Source: JAKFWF01 sp963750535 (GTDB taxonomy: Bacteria; Pseudomonadota; Alphaproteobacteria; Rhizobiales; Hyphomicrobiaceae). From it: 64,000 nucleotides of DNA. Made by a program: the position numbers and the translations under genes. A model generated the notes under the pieces. The model was not told where the DNA came from. It saw only the letters and a program-made list of their open reading frames with translations, and made no database searches. Positions 57,517-64,000 of this stretch are shown here, one piece after another. Numbering within the stretch: the first letter of the stretch is position 1; every line of letters begins with the position of its first letter. The DNA is taken from assembly GCA_963750535.1 (NCBI GenBank), contig CAVVRF010000002.1:186001-250000 (forward strand), given 5' to 3'.

Positions 57517-58884
57517 TTAACGCGACGCGGTTGCCGGCCGCTTGCTGAAATAAGCGTCGACCGATGCCGCGATGGCGCCACCGACCTGCTTCTGCCACTC
57601 CGCCGAATGCAGCAGCTTCTGGTCCTGAACATTGCTCATGTAGCCGAGCTCGATCAGCACCGAGGGCGTCTGAGTCTGTTTCAGCACCTTGAATGCCGCG
57701 GACCGCTGCGGATCCCGCGCCATCGGCACGTGCCGGCGCAATTCACCAACCAGCATGCCACGAAAATCATGAGAGAAATTTGACGTCTCCCGCTTCATGA
57801 GATCGACCAGGATGTTGCGTACCTGATCCTGGCCGCTGCTGCTGCCGCGCTCGAGGCCGGCCAGCAGGTCGACGGCATTCTCCTTTTCGGCCAACAAGCG
57901 CGCCTGCTCGTCGGATGCCTGCTCCGAGAGCGTGTAGACTGTGGCGCCGCGAATGCTCTGTGCGAGATTCACCTCGCCGATCGAATCGGCGTGGATCGAG
58001 ATGAACAGGTCCGCCTTGAGCCGCTCGGAAACCCTGAGGCGATGGTCGAGCGAGACAAAGACGTCGGTCGATCTCGTCATGACGATATCGTACCTGCCGG
58101 TCGCCAGCAGGTTGGCGCGCACCTGCCTGGCCACCGCCAGCACCACGTTCTTCTCTGAAACACCGCCGACAACCGCGCCGGGATCAATCCCGCCGTGCCC
58201 CGGATCGACCACGATGACAGGCTTTGTGTTGAGCCTGGCGGCGGCGGCCGGCAACTCTTCGTGAGTGGTGGCCTTCAGTGCCGGCCGCACCTCCGGCCGC
58301 TGGGCCTTTACGGCCGCTTCGAAGGTCGCTGCGTCGGTCGCCGCGAGGTCGATCACGAATTGCAGGGGTTGCCCTCCCTGCCCGCCGGTCAATTGCGCCC
58401 GCTCGACCTTCGCCGGCGAAGCCAGATCCAGCACCACCCTCGACTTCCGGGTCGCAAACAGCCCGTACCGCCAGGCTGTCACCAGTCCGTGCGCGGCCGG
58501 CACCTCGGCGGCGGAGAACTTGAACTGAAGGTCAGGGACATCGACAATCACCCGGGCTGGATCGGCGAGCATGAACACGGTCGGCCTGATCGGGCCGCTG
58601 ACATCGAATGCAATGCGCGTGCGCTGCTGGTCGCCGGAAAAGCGCGCCGCTACGATGCGCACCGCAACCGGCGCCTGCGGCGCGCCGGCGACCGCCTTCG
58701 ACGACGCATGGCCGGGCTGACCGCTCCCGGTCTGGGCGCTGGCAGTCGTTGAAATCGCTCCCGCCGCGATTGCAACGGCTGCAATCACGATTACCCGCAA
58801 ACGACCAACATAGCGGCCTTTGCCGACCAACCTGCCCCCCTTGCACTCTCCGGTTGCGCGACTGGCCGTGCGCACCCCATCCAA
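57517..58884 (-). CDS. amiC: N-acetylmuramoyl-L-alanine amidase with AMIN domain (AmiC type)
   Basis: 455 residues as called. A signal peptide (RVIVIAAVAIAAGAISTTASAQ) is preceded by about 28 residues that may not be translated; GTG codons nearer the signal peptide are possible starts. The AMIN domain (about 70-190) targets the septum. The zinc-dependent Amidase_3 domain follows with VIVVDPGHGGIDPGAV (His), a conserved Glu after KNVVLAVARQ, the ligand SIHADSIGE and the C-terminal catalytic Glu in SVLIELGYMSNVQDQ. It splits daughter-cell peptidoglycan at division. It precedes PBP1A on the same strand and is divergent from rne. Confidence 0.94.
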   Translation of the reverse strand: MDGVRTASRATGECKGGRLVGKGRYVGRLRVIVIAAVAIAAGAISTTASAQTGSGQPGHASSKAVAGAPQAPVAVRIVAARFSGDQQRTRIAFDVSGPIRPTVFMLADPARVIVDVPDLQFKFSAAEVPAAHGLVTAWRYGLFATRKSRVVLDLASPAKVERAQLTGGQGGQPLQFVIDLAATDAATFEAAVKAQRPEVRPALKATTHEELPAAAARLNTKPVIVVDPGHGGIDPGAVVGGVSEKNVVLAVARQVRANLLATGRYDIVMTRSTDVFVSLDHRLRVSERLKADLFISIHADSIGEVNLAQSIRGATVYTLSEQASDEQARLLAEKENAVDLLAGLERGSSSGQDQVRNILVDLMKRETSNFSHDFRGMLVGELRRHVPMARDPQRSAAFKVLKQTQTPSVLIELGYMSNVQDQKLLHSAEWQKQVGGAIAASVDAYFSKRPATASR

Positions 58885-58989
58885 CCGCCCGCCCGAATGG
58901 ACGCTAAACTATCTGTAAACGCTGCCGTGCGACGCTTTGATTCGTTGCGGCTTTGCTCCAGGCGCTGGCAGGAATGATAACACTCTTGC

Positions 58990-59123
58990 TTGCAGCAGGG
59001 CGAACCCGTAGTGTTAAATTTGCGTCGAACGCGATGGTTTCCGGCTTCGGTGTGATGAATTGGTAGCCTCTCCCCAGAGGCCGCCCGAAAAATGAGCTGC
59101 GCGCAGGCTCGGCGGTTTTTTCG
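58990..59123 (+). ncRNA. Candidate small RNA or attenuator between amiC and rne
   Basis: Two consecutive hairpins end in a T tract. The first is CCTCT-CCCC-AGAGG at 59067-59080. The second is CCGCC ... GAGC-loop-GCTC-GGCGG at 59081-59115, followed immediately by six T. About 75 bases upstream is a promoter-like TTGCTT-17 bases-TAGTGT. No + strand gene precedes it, so it could be an independent RNA of about 100 bases or a terminator/attenuator in the rne leader. I recall, without certainty, that an alphaproteobacterial sRNA family sits between rne and amidase; Rfam search would decide. Confidence 0.5.
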
Positions 59124-59750
59124 TGCAGTCATCCATCATTCAGGCTGAACGCCGCGCGCGCGAACCGATGCGCTTCATTTGCGACTGCGCCGCCAGGGAA
59201 CGCCCAAACGGCGGGCAGGCGCCTAGTTTCCGTCCCGCATCCTTGTTGGATCCGGCGGGTAACAGGCGGGACGACCGAAGCGGCAGGCGATTGCCGAAGC
59301 CAGCTCCGGACCGCTCCGCCTCCGCCAGCACCGAAGGGTTCAGTCATCAACCGGCTCCACGGAGCCCCCGAACAGCAAACCAAGAACAGCAAACTAATCA
59401 GAGTAATTCCGGGCAACAGGGCAAGACATGCCGCAAATCGGCACCAGGCACAGCAAAGGAAGCGATCCTCGCAGCCAAACCGGCGCGCGCATCGATTTGC
59501 CTGCCGCGCCGAGCCCTGGCGCCCGCCGAGCGCTACCCACCATCATTTCCACTACTTCCAGCAACCACATGCGTGCGCCCCTTGCGGGCGGCCAACCGGC
59601 ACCGCGCAGAGCTGACGATCGAGCTTCCGCCCGTGGACATGCGCACCTGCGCCGGTCCGCGGCAGCGAGAGCCCCTGTCGATCGTGCCCCGGCTCTCGAT
59701 GCGCCGTGCCAGGCCGGACCGCCCCGGCGGCGCACGAAGGACCAGATCCC
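59124..59750 (+). promoter_or_regulatory. Probable long 5' leader of rne
   Basis: About 630 bases with no credible coding frame before the rne start. RNase E in E. coli controls its own mRNA through a long structured leader, so regulation of this kind is plausible here. No conserved rne5-type structure could be verified by eye. Confidence 0.35.
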
Positions 59751-62690
59751 ATGTCTCACAACAAGATGCTTATCGATGCCACCCACCCGGAGGAGACACG
59801 CGTTGTAGTCCTCCGCAATGGTCGCGTAGAGGAGTTCGATTTTGAATTTGCCGCCCGCAAGCTGCTGCGGGGCAACATCTATCTCGCCAAGGTCACCCGC
59901 GTCGAACCATCGCTGCAGGCAGCGTTCATCGATTATGGTGGCAACCGCCACGGCTTCCTCGCCTTCGGCGAGATCCATCCGGACTACTACACAATCCCCG
60001 TAGCGGACCGGCAGGCCCTGCTCGAAGAGGAGGCCGCCGCCGACGCCGAGGAAGAGGCGGAGGTCGACCGTCGCGCCGAAGCTCGCGCCGCCCGTGGCGG
60101 TGATGACGACGCCGACGACGCGGAGGATCAGGCGATCGACGTCGCCGAGCTGCTGCCGCCGGAGACGATCGAGCCGATCGGCGCCACCAGCATTCCCCTC
60201 GAGGCCGCCGATGCCACTGAGACCGTTAAATCGGAGCTGATGGCCGAGCCATCAGCCGAGCCGGAGCCGGCCGCAGCCGAGGCTGCCCCGGCCGCCGCTC
60301 CCGTCGATGCGCCGGAAGCGCCTGCCATCACGCCCGAAGCGCCGATCGCCGATGAGAGTGGCGCCGCAGCCTCGGAAGCACCGCCAGTCGCCGAAGTTGC
60401 AGCACCCACGCAAGCCGAGCCTGTCGAGAGCGTCGGCGCCGACGATGCCCTCGAGGAGCTGCCGGCCAGGCCCCGCCGCCGGCTGCGCTCCTACAAGATC
60501 CAGGAGGTCATCAAGCGGCGTCAGATCATCCTGGTGCAGGTCGTCAAGGAGGAGCGCGGCACCAAGGGCGCGGCGCTGACCACGTACCTGTCGCTGGCCG
60601 GCCGCTACACCGTGCTGATGCCGAACACGGCGCGCGGCGGCGGCATCAGCCGCAAGATCACCAATGCCCAGGACCGCAAGCGCCTCAAGGCGATCGCCCA
60701 GGACCTCGACGTGCCGGAGGGCATGGGGCTCATCATCCGCACCGCCGGCGCGGCCCGCACGCAGCAGGAGATCAAGCGCGATTTCGAGTATCTCCTGCGG
60801 TTGTGGGAGAGCGTGCGCGACATGACGCTGCAATCGACCGCCCCGAGCCTCGTCTACGAGGAAGGCGATCTGATCAAGCGTTCGATCCGCGACCTCTACA
60901 CCAAGGAGGTCGACGAGATCGTCGTCGCGGGCGACGCGGCCCACCGGGAAGCACGCGACTTCATGCGCATGCTGATGCCGAGCCACGCCAAGAACGTGAT
61001 CGACTACCGCGAGCCCGAGCCGCTGTTCAACCGCTACCAGATCGAACGGCAGCTGAACGCCATGTTCAGCCCCTATGTGAACCTGAAGTCGGGCGGCTAT
61101 CTGGTCATCAATCAGACCGAGGCGCTGGTCGCGATCGACATCAACTCCGGCAAGTCGACGCGCGAATTCTCGATCGAGGAGACGGCGCTCAACACCAACC
61201 TCGAGGCGGCCGACGAGATCGCCCGCCAGTTGAAGCTGCGCGACCTCGCCGGCCTGATCGTGATCGATTTCATCGACATGGAGGAGAAGCGCAACAATCG
61301 CTCGGTCGAGCGGCGCATCAAGGAGGCGCTGCGGTTCGATCGCGCCCGCATCCAGGTCGGCCGGATCAGCCACTTCGGCCTGCTCGAGATGTCGCGCCAG
61401 CGCATGCGCACCGGCGTGCTCGAGGGCTCGACCACGCAATGCCCGCACTGCCAGGGCACCGGCATCATCCGCTCGACCGAGTTGGTCGCGCTGGCGGTGA
61501 TCCGCGCCCTCGAGGATACGCTGATCGCGAATGGCCGCTCGTCGCTGGTGGCGACCACGTCGGCAAGCGTCGCGCTGTACATCCTCAACCACAAGCGCAG
61601 CTTCATCGTCGACATGGAGCATCGCCACGGCGTTTCGATCGCGGTTCAGGCCAGCGACAAGATGCAGGGCTCGAACTTCACGATCGAGAAATCGAACCTG
61701 CCGTTGGTCACGGCCCGCCGCCCCGACAAGGCAGCAGTCAACATGGACTGGGGCTTCAACGGTGAAAGCGAGGCGGCCCAGGAGGGGCTCGACGAGGTCG
61801 AAAGCGAGGTCGAGGCCGAGGCCGAGGAGCCGACCGAAGTGCGCGGCGCCGAAGAGGGTGGCGCCGGCGACAGCCAGCGTGGTCGCCGCCGCCGCCGTCG
61901 CCGTGGCGGGCGCCGCGACGAGCGCGGCCCGCGCTCGAACGAGCCGCCGGCGGAACGCTTCGCCGGCGATGACGACGAGCGGCCGGCGCGGTTGCCGACC
62001 GGAGAGCTCGAGGAAATCGGCGACGGCGACGACATGGTGGCCGAAGCGGCGCCTGGCGGCGAGCCCGATGGCGACGAGGGCGACGAGCCCCGCAGCTTCG
62101 ATCGGGGCGACCGGCCCCAGGGCGAGGGTGGCGAAGGCGGCCGTGGCCGGCGCGGCAGGCGGCGTGGCCGTCGTGGCGGTCGCAGAGGCGGTCGTGATCG
62201 CGATGGCTTGACGACTGCACCGAACGGCGAGTTCGGTCGCGAGGCGACCGAGGAGCACATCGGCGGCGAGCCGGACGAACCAGGCTTCGAGCGAGCCGAC
62301 GAGGCGCGCCTTGCCGCCGACCGCGAGCCGGGTGACATGGCCGTCGCCGACGCGTATGAGCCTGAGCCCGATCAGCCGCCTACGCCGGAACGCGACGCGG
62401 AGACCCCCGATCGCGCCGAGTTGGCCGCGTCTATCGAGCCGGCAGCGGCGAAACCATCCGGCCAGGTGCCGGCAGGCGTCAATGGTCAGCACGAGCCTGG
62501 TCCGATCTCGACCGAGCCGCCGCCGGCGCGCCCGGCCGAGCCCGCCGTCGAGACCGCGAAGGCAGTCGAGCCGCGCACCTACGATCGGCCGACCACGCCG
62601 CCGGAGCAGATCGCGGTGGTCTCGACCACGCCGGACGACGGCAAGCCGGCACGAAAGGGCTGGTGGCAGCGCCGGTTCACCGGCGAATAG
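59751..62690 (+). CDS. rne: Ribonuclease E
   Basis: 979 residues. The endonuclease of the RNA degradosome. The S1 domain (RGNIYLAKVTRVEPSLQAAFIDYGGNRHGFL) is split by a roughly 155-residue acidic, alanine/proline-rich insertion from about residue 88 to 245; the second half resumes RRRLRSYKIQEVIKRRQIILVQV. The DNase I-like catalytic region has VAIDINSGKS and IDFIDMEEKRN, and the zinc-link is CPHC at C564/C567. From about residue 670 to the end is an intrinsically disordered scaffold with RGRRRRRRR and similar arginine-rich patches plus acidic segments. Both features match RNase E of alphaproteobacteria. A start at 59706 would add 15 residues. Confidence 0.95.
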   Translation: MSHNKMLIDATHPEETRVVVLRNGRVEEFDFEFAARKLLRGNIYLAKVTRVEPSLQAAFIDYGGNRHGFLAFGEIHPDYYTIPVADRQALLEEEAAADAEEEAEVDRRAEARAARGGDDDADDAEDQAIDVAELLPPETIEPIGATSIPLEAADATETVKSELMAEPSAEPEPAAAEAAPAAAPVDAPEAPAITPEAPIADESGAAASEAPPVAEVAAPTQAEPVESVGADDALEELPARPRRRLRSYKIQEVIKRRQIILVQVVKEERGTKGAALTTYLSLAGRYTVLMPNTARGGGISRKITNAQDRKRLKAIAQDLDVPEGMGLIIRTAGAARTQQEIKRDFEYLLRLWESVRDMTLQSTAPSLVYEEGDLIKRSIRDLYTKEVDEIVVAGDAAHREARDFMRMLMPSHAKNVIDYREPEPLFNRYQIERQLNAMFSPYVNLKSGGYLVINQTEALVAIDINSGKSTREFSIEETALNTNLEAADEIARQLKLRDLAGLIVIDFIDMEEKRNNRSVERRIKEALRFDRARIQVGRISHFGLLEMSRQRMRTGVLEGSTTQCPHCQGTGIIRSTELVALAVIRALEDTLIANGRSSLVATTSASVALYILNHKRSFIVDMEHRHGVSIAVQASDKMQGSNFTIEKSNLPLVTARRPDKAAVNMDWGFNGESEAAQEGLDEVESEVEAEAEEPTEVRGAEEGGAGDSQRGRRRRRRRGGRRDERGPRSNEPPAERFAGDDDERPARLPTGELEEIGDGDDMVAEAAPGGEPDGDEGDEPRSFDRGDRPQGEGGEGGRGRRGRRRGRRGGRRGGRDRDGLTTAPNGEFGREATEEHIGGEPDEPGFERADEARLAADREPGDMAVADAYEPEPDQPPTPERDAETPDRAELAASIEPAAAKPSGQVPAGVNGQHEPGPISTEPPPARPAEPAVETAKAVEPRTYDRPTTPPEQIAVVSTTPDDGKPARKGWWQRRFTGE

Positions 62691-62708
62691 CCGCCACAGG
62701 CACCCGGG

Positions 62709-63569
62709 CTACCACACCAGCGCGGGTGCCGCCGCCACGGCGGTCAATGTCTTGTGCTCGAGCAGAGCCCGCAGTGCGATTGCATCGATCTCGCGCGCCG
62801 GCATGACGTCGGCGCGGTGGATGCCCCCGGCAATGAACAGCGCATCGATCCCCGCTGCCGCGGCACCGGCGAGATCCGTGGCCGCGGCGTCGCCGACCGC
62901 AAGCACCTCGCGCGGGCCGATCGCGCGGCCGGCAATACGTGCCGCCGTCGCGAACGCGATCTCGTAGGCCGGCGGATGCGGCTTGCCGGCCCAATAGACC
63001 GGGCCGCCGATCGCCGCATAGACGACGCCGACCGCGCCGGCGCAGGGCAGCATCCGTCCACCGACCTCGACGACGATATCCGGGTTTGCGCACACGAACG
63101 GCAACTGCCGGGCGAGCGCGTCCTGCAGCAGCGGACGATAGGTCTCGCCGGTCTCGATCGCGTCGTGCTCGAGGCCGGTGCAGACGATGGCATCGGCGTC
63201 GCCAAAGCCGACCAGTCGCGCCGCGAGACCGTCGAACAGCGGCAGTGAGCGCGGCGGCCCGATGTGGTGAATTGCATCATAGCCTTGCGCGATCAGATGC
63301 TGCCGGGTGACGTCGCCGGAGGAAACGATGGCATCCCAGGCAGTGCGCCGGACGCGCTTCTCGTCGAGCACTCGGGCGACCGTCGCGGCCGGTGTTGGCG
63401 CGTTGGACAGCAGCACGACGATGCCGCCCGCCGCCCGGTACCGCTCCAGCGCGTCGCCGGCGGCCTCGTATTCGCTGACGCCGTCGTGCAGAACGCCCCA
63501 CACGTCGCAAAAAAGCACCGGATAGCGTGTGAGCAGGTCGCGGGCGGATGTGATGATGGCAGTCGTCAT
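62709..63569 (-). CDS. TIGR01459 family HAD-IIA hydrolase (NagD-like)
   Basis: 286 residues. The HAD nucleophile loop is LFCDVWGVLHDG (D22); the second Asp of the usual DxD is tryptophan, which is typical for this subfamily. Motif II is LLSNAP, motif III the lysine of WAGKPHPPAYE, and motif IV VLAVGDAAATDLAGAAAAGID, so the active site is complete. A phosphatase of unknown substrate, nearly restricted to alphaproteobacteria. Convergent with rne (18 bases between stops). Followed on the 5' side by a BIME-like palindrome. Confidence 0.93.
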   Translation of the reverse strand: MTTAIITSARDLLTRYPVLFCDVWGVLHDGVSEYEAAGDALERYRAAGGIVVLLSNAPTPAATVARVLDEKRVRRTAWDAIVSSGDVTRQHLIAQGYDAIHHIGPPRSLPLFDGLAARLVGFGDADAIVCTGLEHDAIETGETYRPLLQDALARQLPFVCANPDIVVEVGGRMLPCAGAVGVVYAAIGGPVYWAGKPHPPAYEIAFATAARIAGRAIGPREVLAVGDAAATDLAGAAAAGIDALFIAGGIHRADVMPAREIDAIALRALLEHKTLTAVAAAPALVW

Positions 63570-63641
63570 GGCACGTTCGCCTAGACGAGAACACGCGCAA
63601 ACGCTAGCGGTGATGCCTCAATGGAATGCACTGACAGCCCA

Positions 63642-63756
63642 CCCACCTGTGTCATCCCGGCATTCGTTGCCGGGACCCTTGTGCCACACCCGAGCACGCG
63701 GTGCCGTGGCGCGATGGGTCCCGGGGACAAGCGCCGGGATGACACCGGTGGGGTGA
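63642..63756. repeat. BIME/REP-like palindromic repeat
   Basis: Two inverted arms of about 33 bases: GTCATCCCGGC...GCCGGGACCC on the left and the mirror GGGTCCCGGGG...GCCGGGATGAC on the right, with about 45 bases between. GTCATCCCGGC palindromes are common intergenic repeats in GC-rich proteobacteria. It lies between the divergent HAD and FkbM genes. Confidence 0.75.
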
Positions 63757-63826
63757 AGCTGTGTCGAACCACCCCACTCACCGTTGAACCAAACCGCGCC
63801 GCTCACCTGCCATCGAGGCCAAACTG

Positions 63827-64000
63827 ATGAAGCTTTCCTACGCCCAGAACCTCGAGGACTTCCATCTCGCGCAGATCTTCGCCGGCGAGCCGGCCGGCAC
63901 CTATGTCGATGTCGGCGGCGGGCATCCGGTGGCCGACAACGTCTCGTTCTATTTCTACCTGATGGGCTGGCGCGGCCTCGTCGTCGAGCCGCAGGCGAAG
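63827..64000 (+). CDS. FkbM-type methyltransferase (partial, cut by right edge)
   Basis: The first 58 codons only. MKLSYAQNLEDFHLAQIF is followed by YVDVGGGHPVADNVSF and GWRGLVVEPQ, the SAM-binding opening (motif I and the acidic end of strand 2) of FkbM-like methyltransferases that often act on glycans or O-antigen. The rest is outside the window. Not further identifiable. Confidence 0.72.
   Translation, partial: MKLSYAQNLEDFHLAQIFAGEPAGTYVDVGGGHPVADNVSFYFYLMGWRGLVVEPQAK

Noticed and set aside
60252..62492. A 746-codon antisense frame across rne
   Set aside because: Mirror of the RNase E coding strand in GC-rich DNA; composition is typical of shadow frames. Similar long antisense frames over glnA (17108-18589), pepF and the peptide-binding protein gene were set aside for the same reason.

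Overview
The window is a GC-rich piece of an alphaproteobacterial chromosome. The evidence is the dense mix of alphaproteobacterial housekeeping genes: glnB-glnA, a TIGR02300 'FYDLN' protein, a YqeY/dnaG/rpoD block, an RNase E with a large insertion in its S1 domain, a bifunctional malic enzyme, a TIGR01459 HAD protein and an H-NS/HvrA-type protein. The gene content would suit the Rhizobiales or Rhodospirillales (Bradyrhizobium- or Reyranella-like), but no marker here fixes a genus. No prophage, CRISPR array, rRNA operon or replication origin was seen. There is one tRNA gene (Ala, GGC).

Layout. 1-5.7 kb: malic enzyme (cut by the left edge), a Rieske oxygenase, pterin carbinolamine dehydratase and oligopeptidase F. 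5.9-11.3 kb: an aromatic-catabolism-like module (flavin monooxygenase, DUF2783 protein, VOC protein) with a divergent MarR regulator, then an MFS transporter with a divergent ArsR-type regulator. 11.5-14.7 kb: glutathione transferase, a 2-hydroxyacid dehydrogenase and a frameshifted enolase-superfamily gene. 14.8-21.2 kb: core genes tRNA-Ala, FYDLN protein, aroA, glnA, glnB, nnr and an H-NS-like gene. 21.4-29.2 kb: a DadA-like oxidase, a VOC protein and a dipeptide/opine-type ABC transporter whose two ATPases are fused. 29.4-36 kb: bamB with its TPR partner, then cytosine deaminase with an SsuABC/ThiXYZ-type ABC importer. 36.3-41.9 kb: a metallo-beta-lactamase-fold hydrolase, selenium-binding protein with a membrane partner, carA, a frameshifted yqeY and a peptidoglycan amidase. 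42-46.3 kb: dnaG and rpoD.

46.3-51.2 kb is the accessory part. Two near-identical MITE-like elements with 18-bp terminal inverted repeats, in opposite orientation, bracket genes for a lipoprotein alpha/beta hydrolase, a secreted H/C-motif protein and a six-cysteine secreted peptide. An IS110 element with a possible bridge-RNA locus follows. 51.2-53.4 kb is a chromate-resistance pair (rhodanese-ChrB and ChrA). 53.6-64 kb returns to core genes: prfB with a classical programmed +1 frameshift site, PBP1A, AmiC-type amidase, RNase E, a HAD protein and the first 58 codons of an FkbM-type methyltransferase.

The most interesting non-coding signals are the two repeat families (MITE-like 181/269-bp elements; double-hairpin 164/165-bp elements), the IS110 flank, a hairpin-hairpin-T-tract structure between amiC and rne that looks like a small RNA or attenuator, a sigma-54 promoter in front of glnB and a perfect 9-2-9 palindrome in the MarR/VOC intergenic region. 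Two otherwise intact genes each carry one extra base, which may mean real decay or sequence errors.
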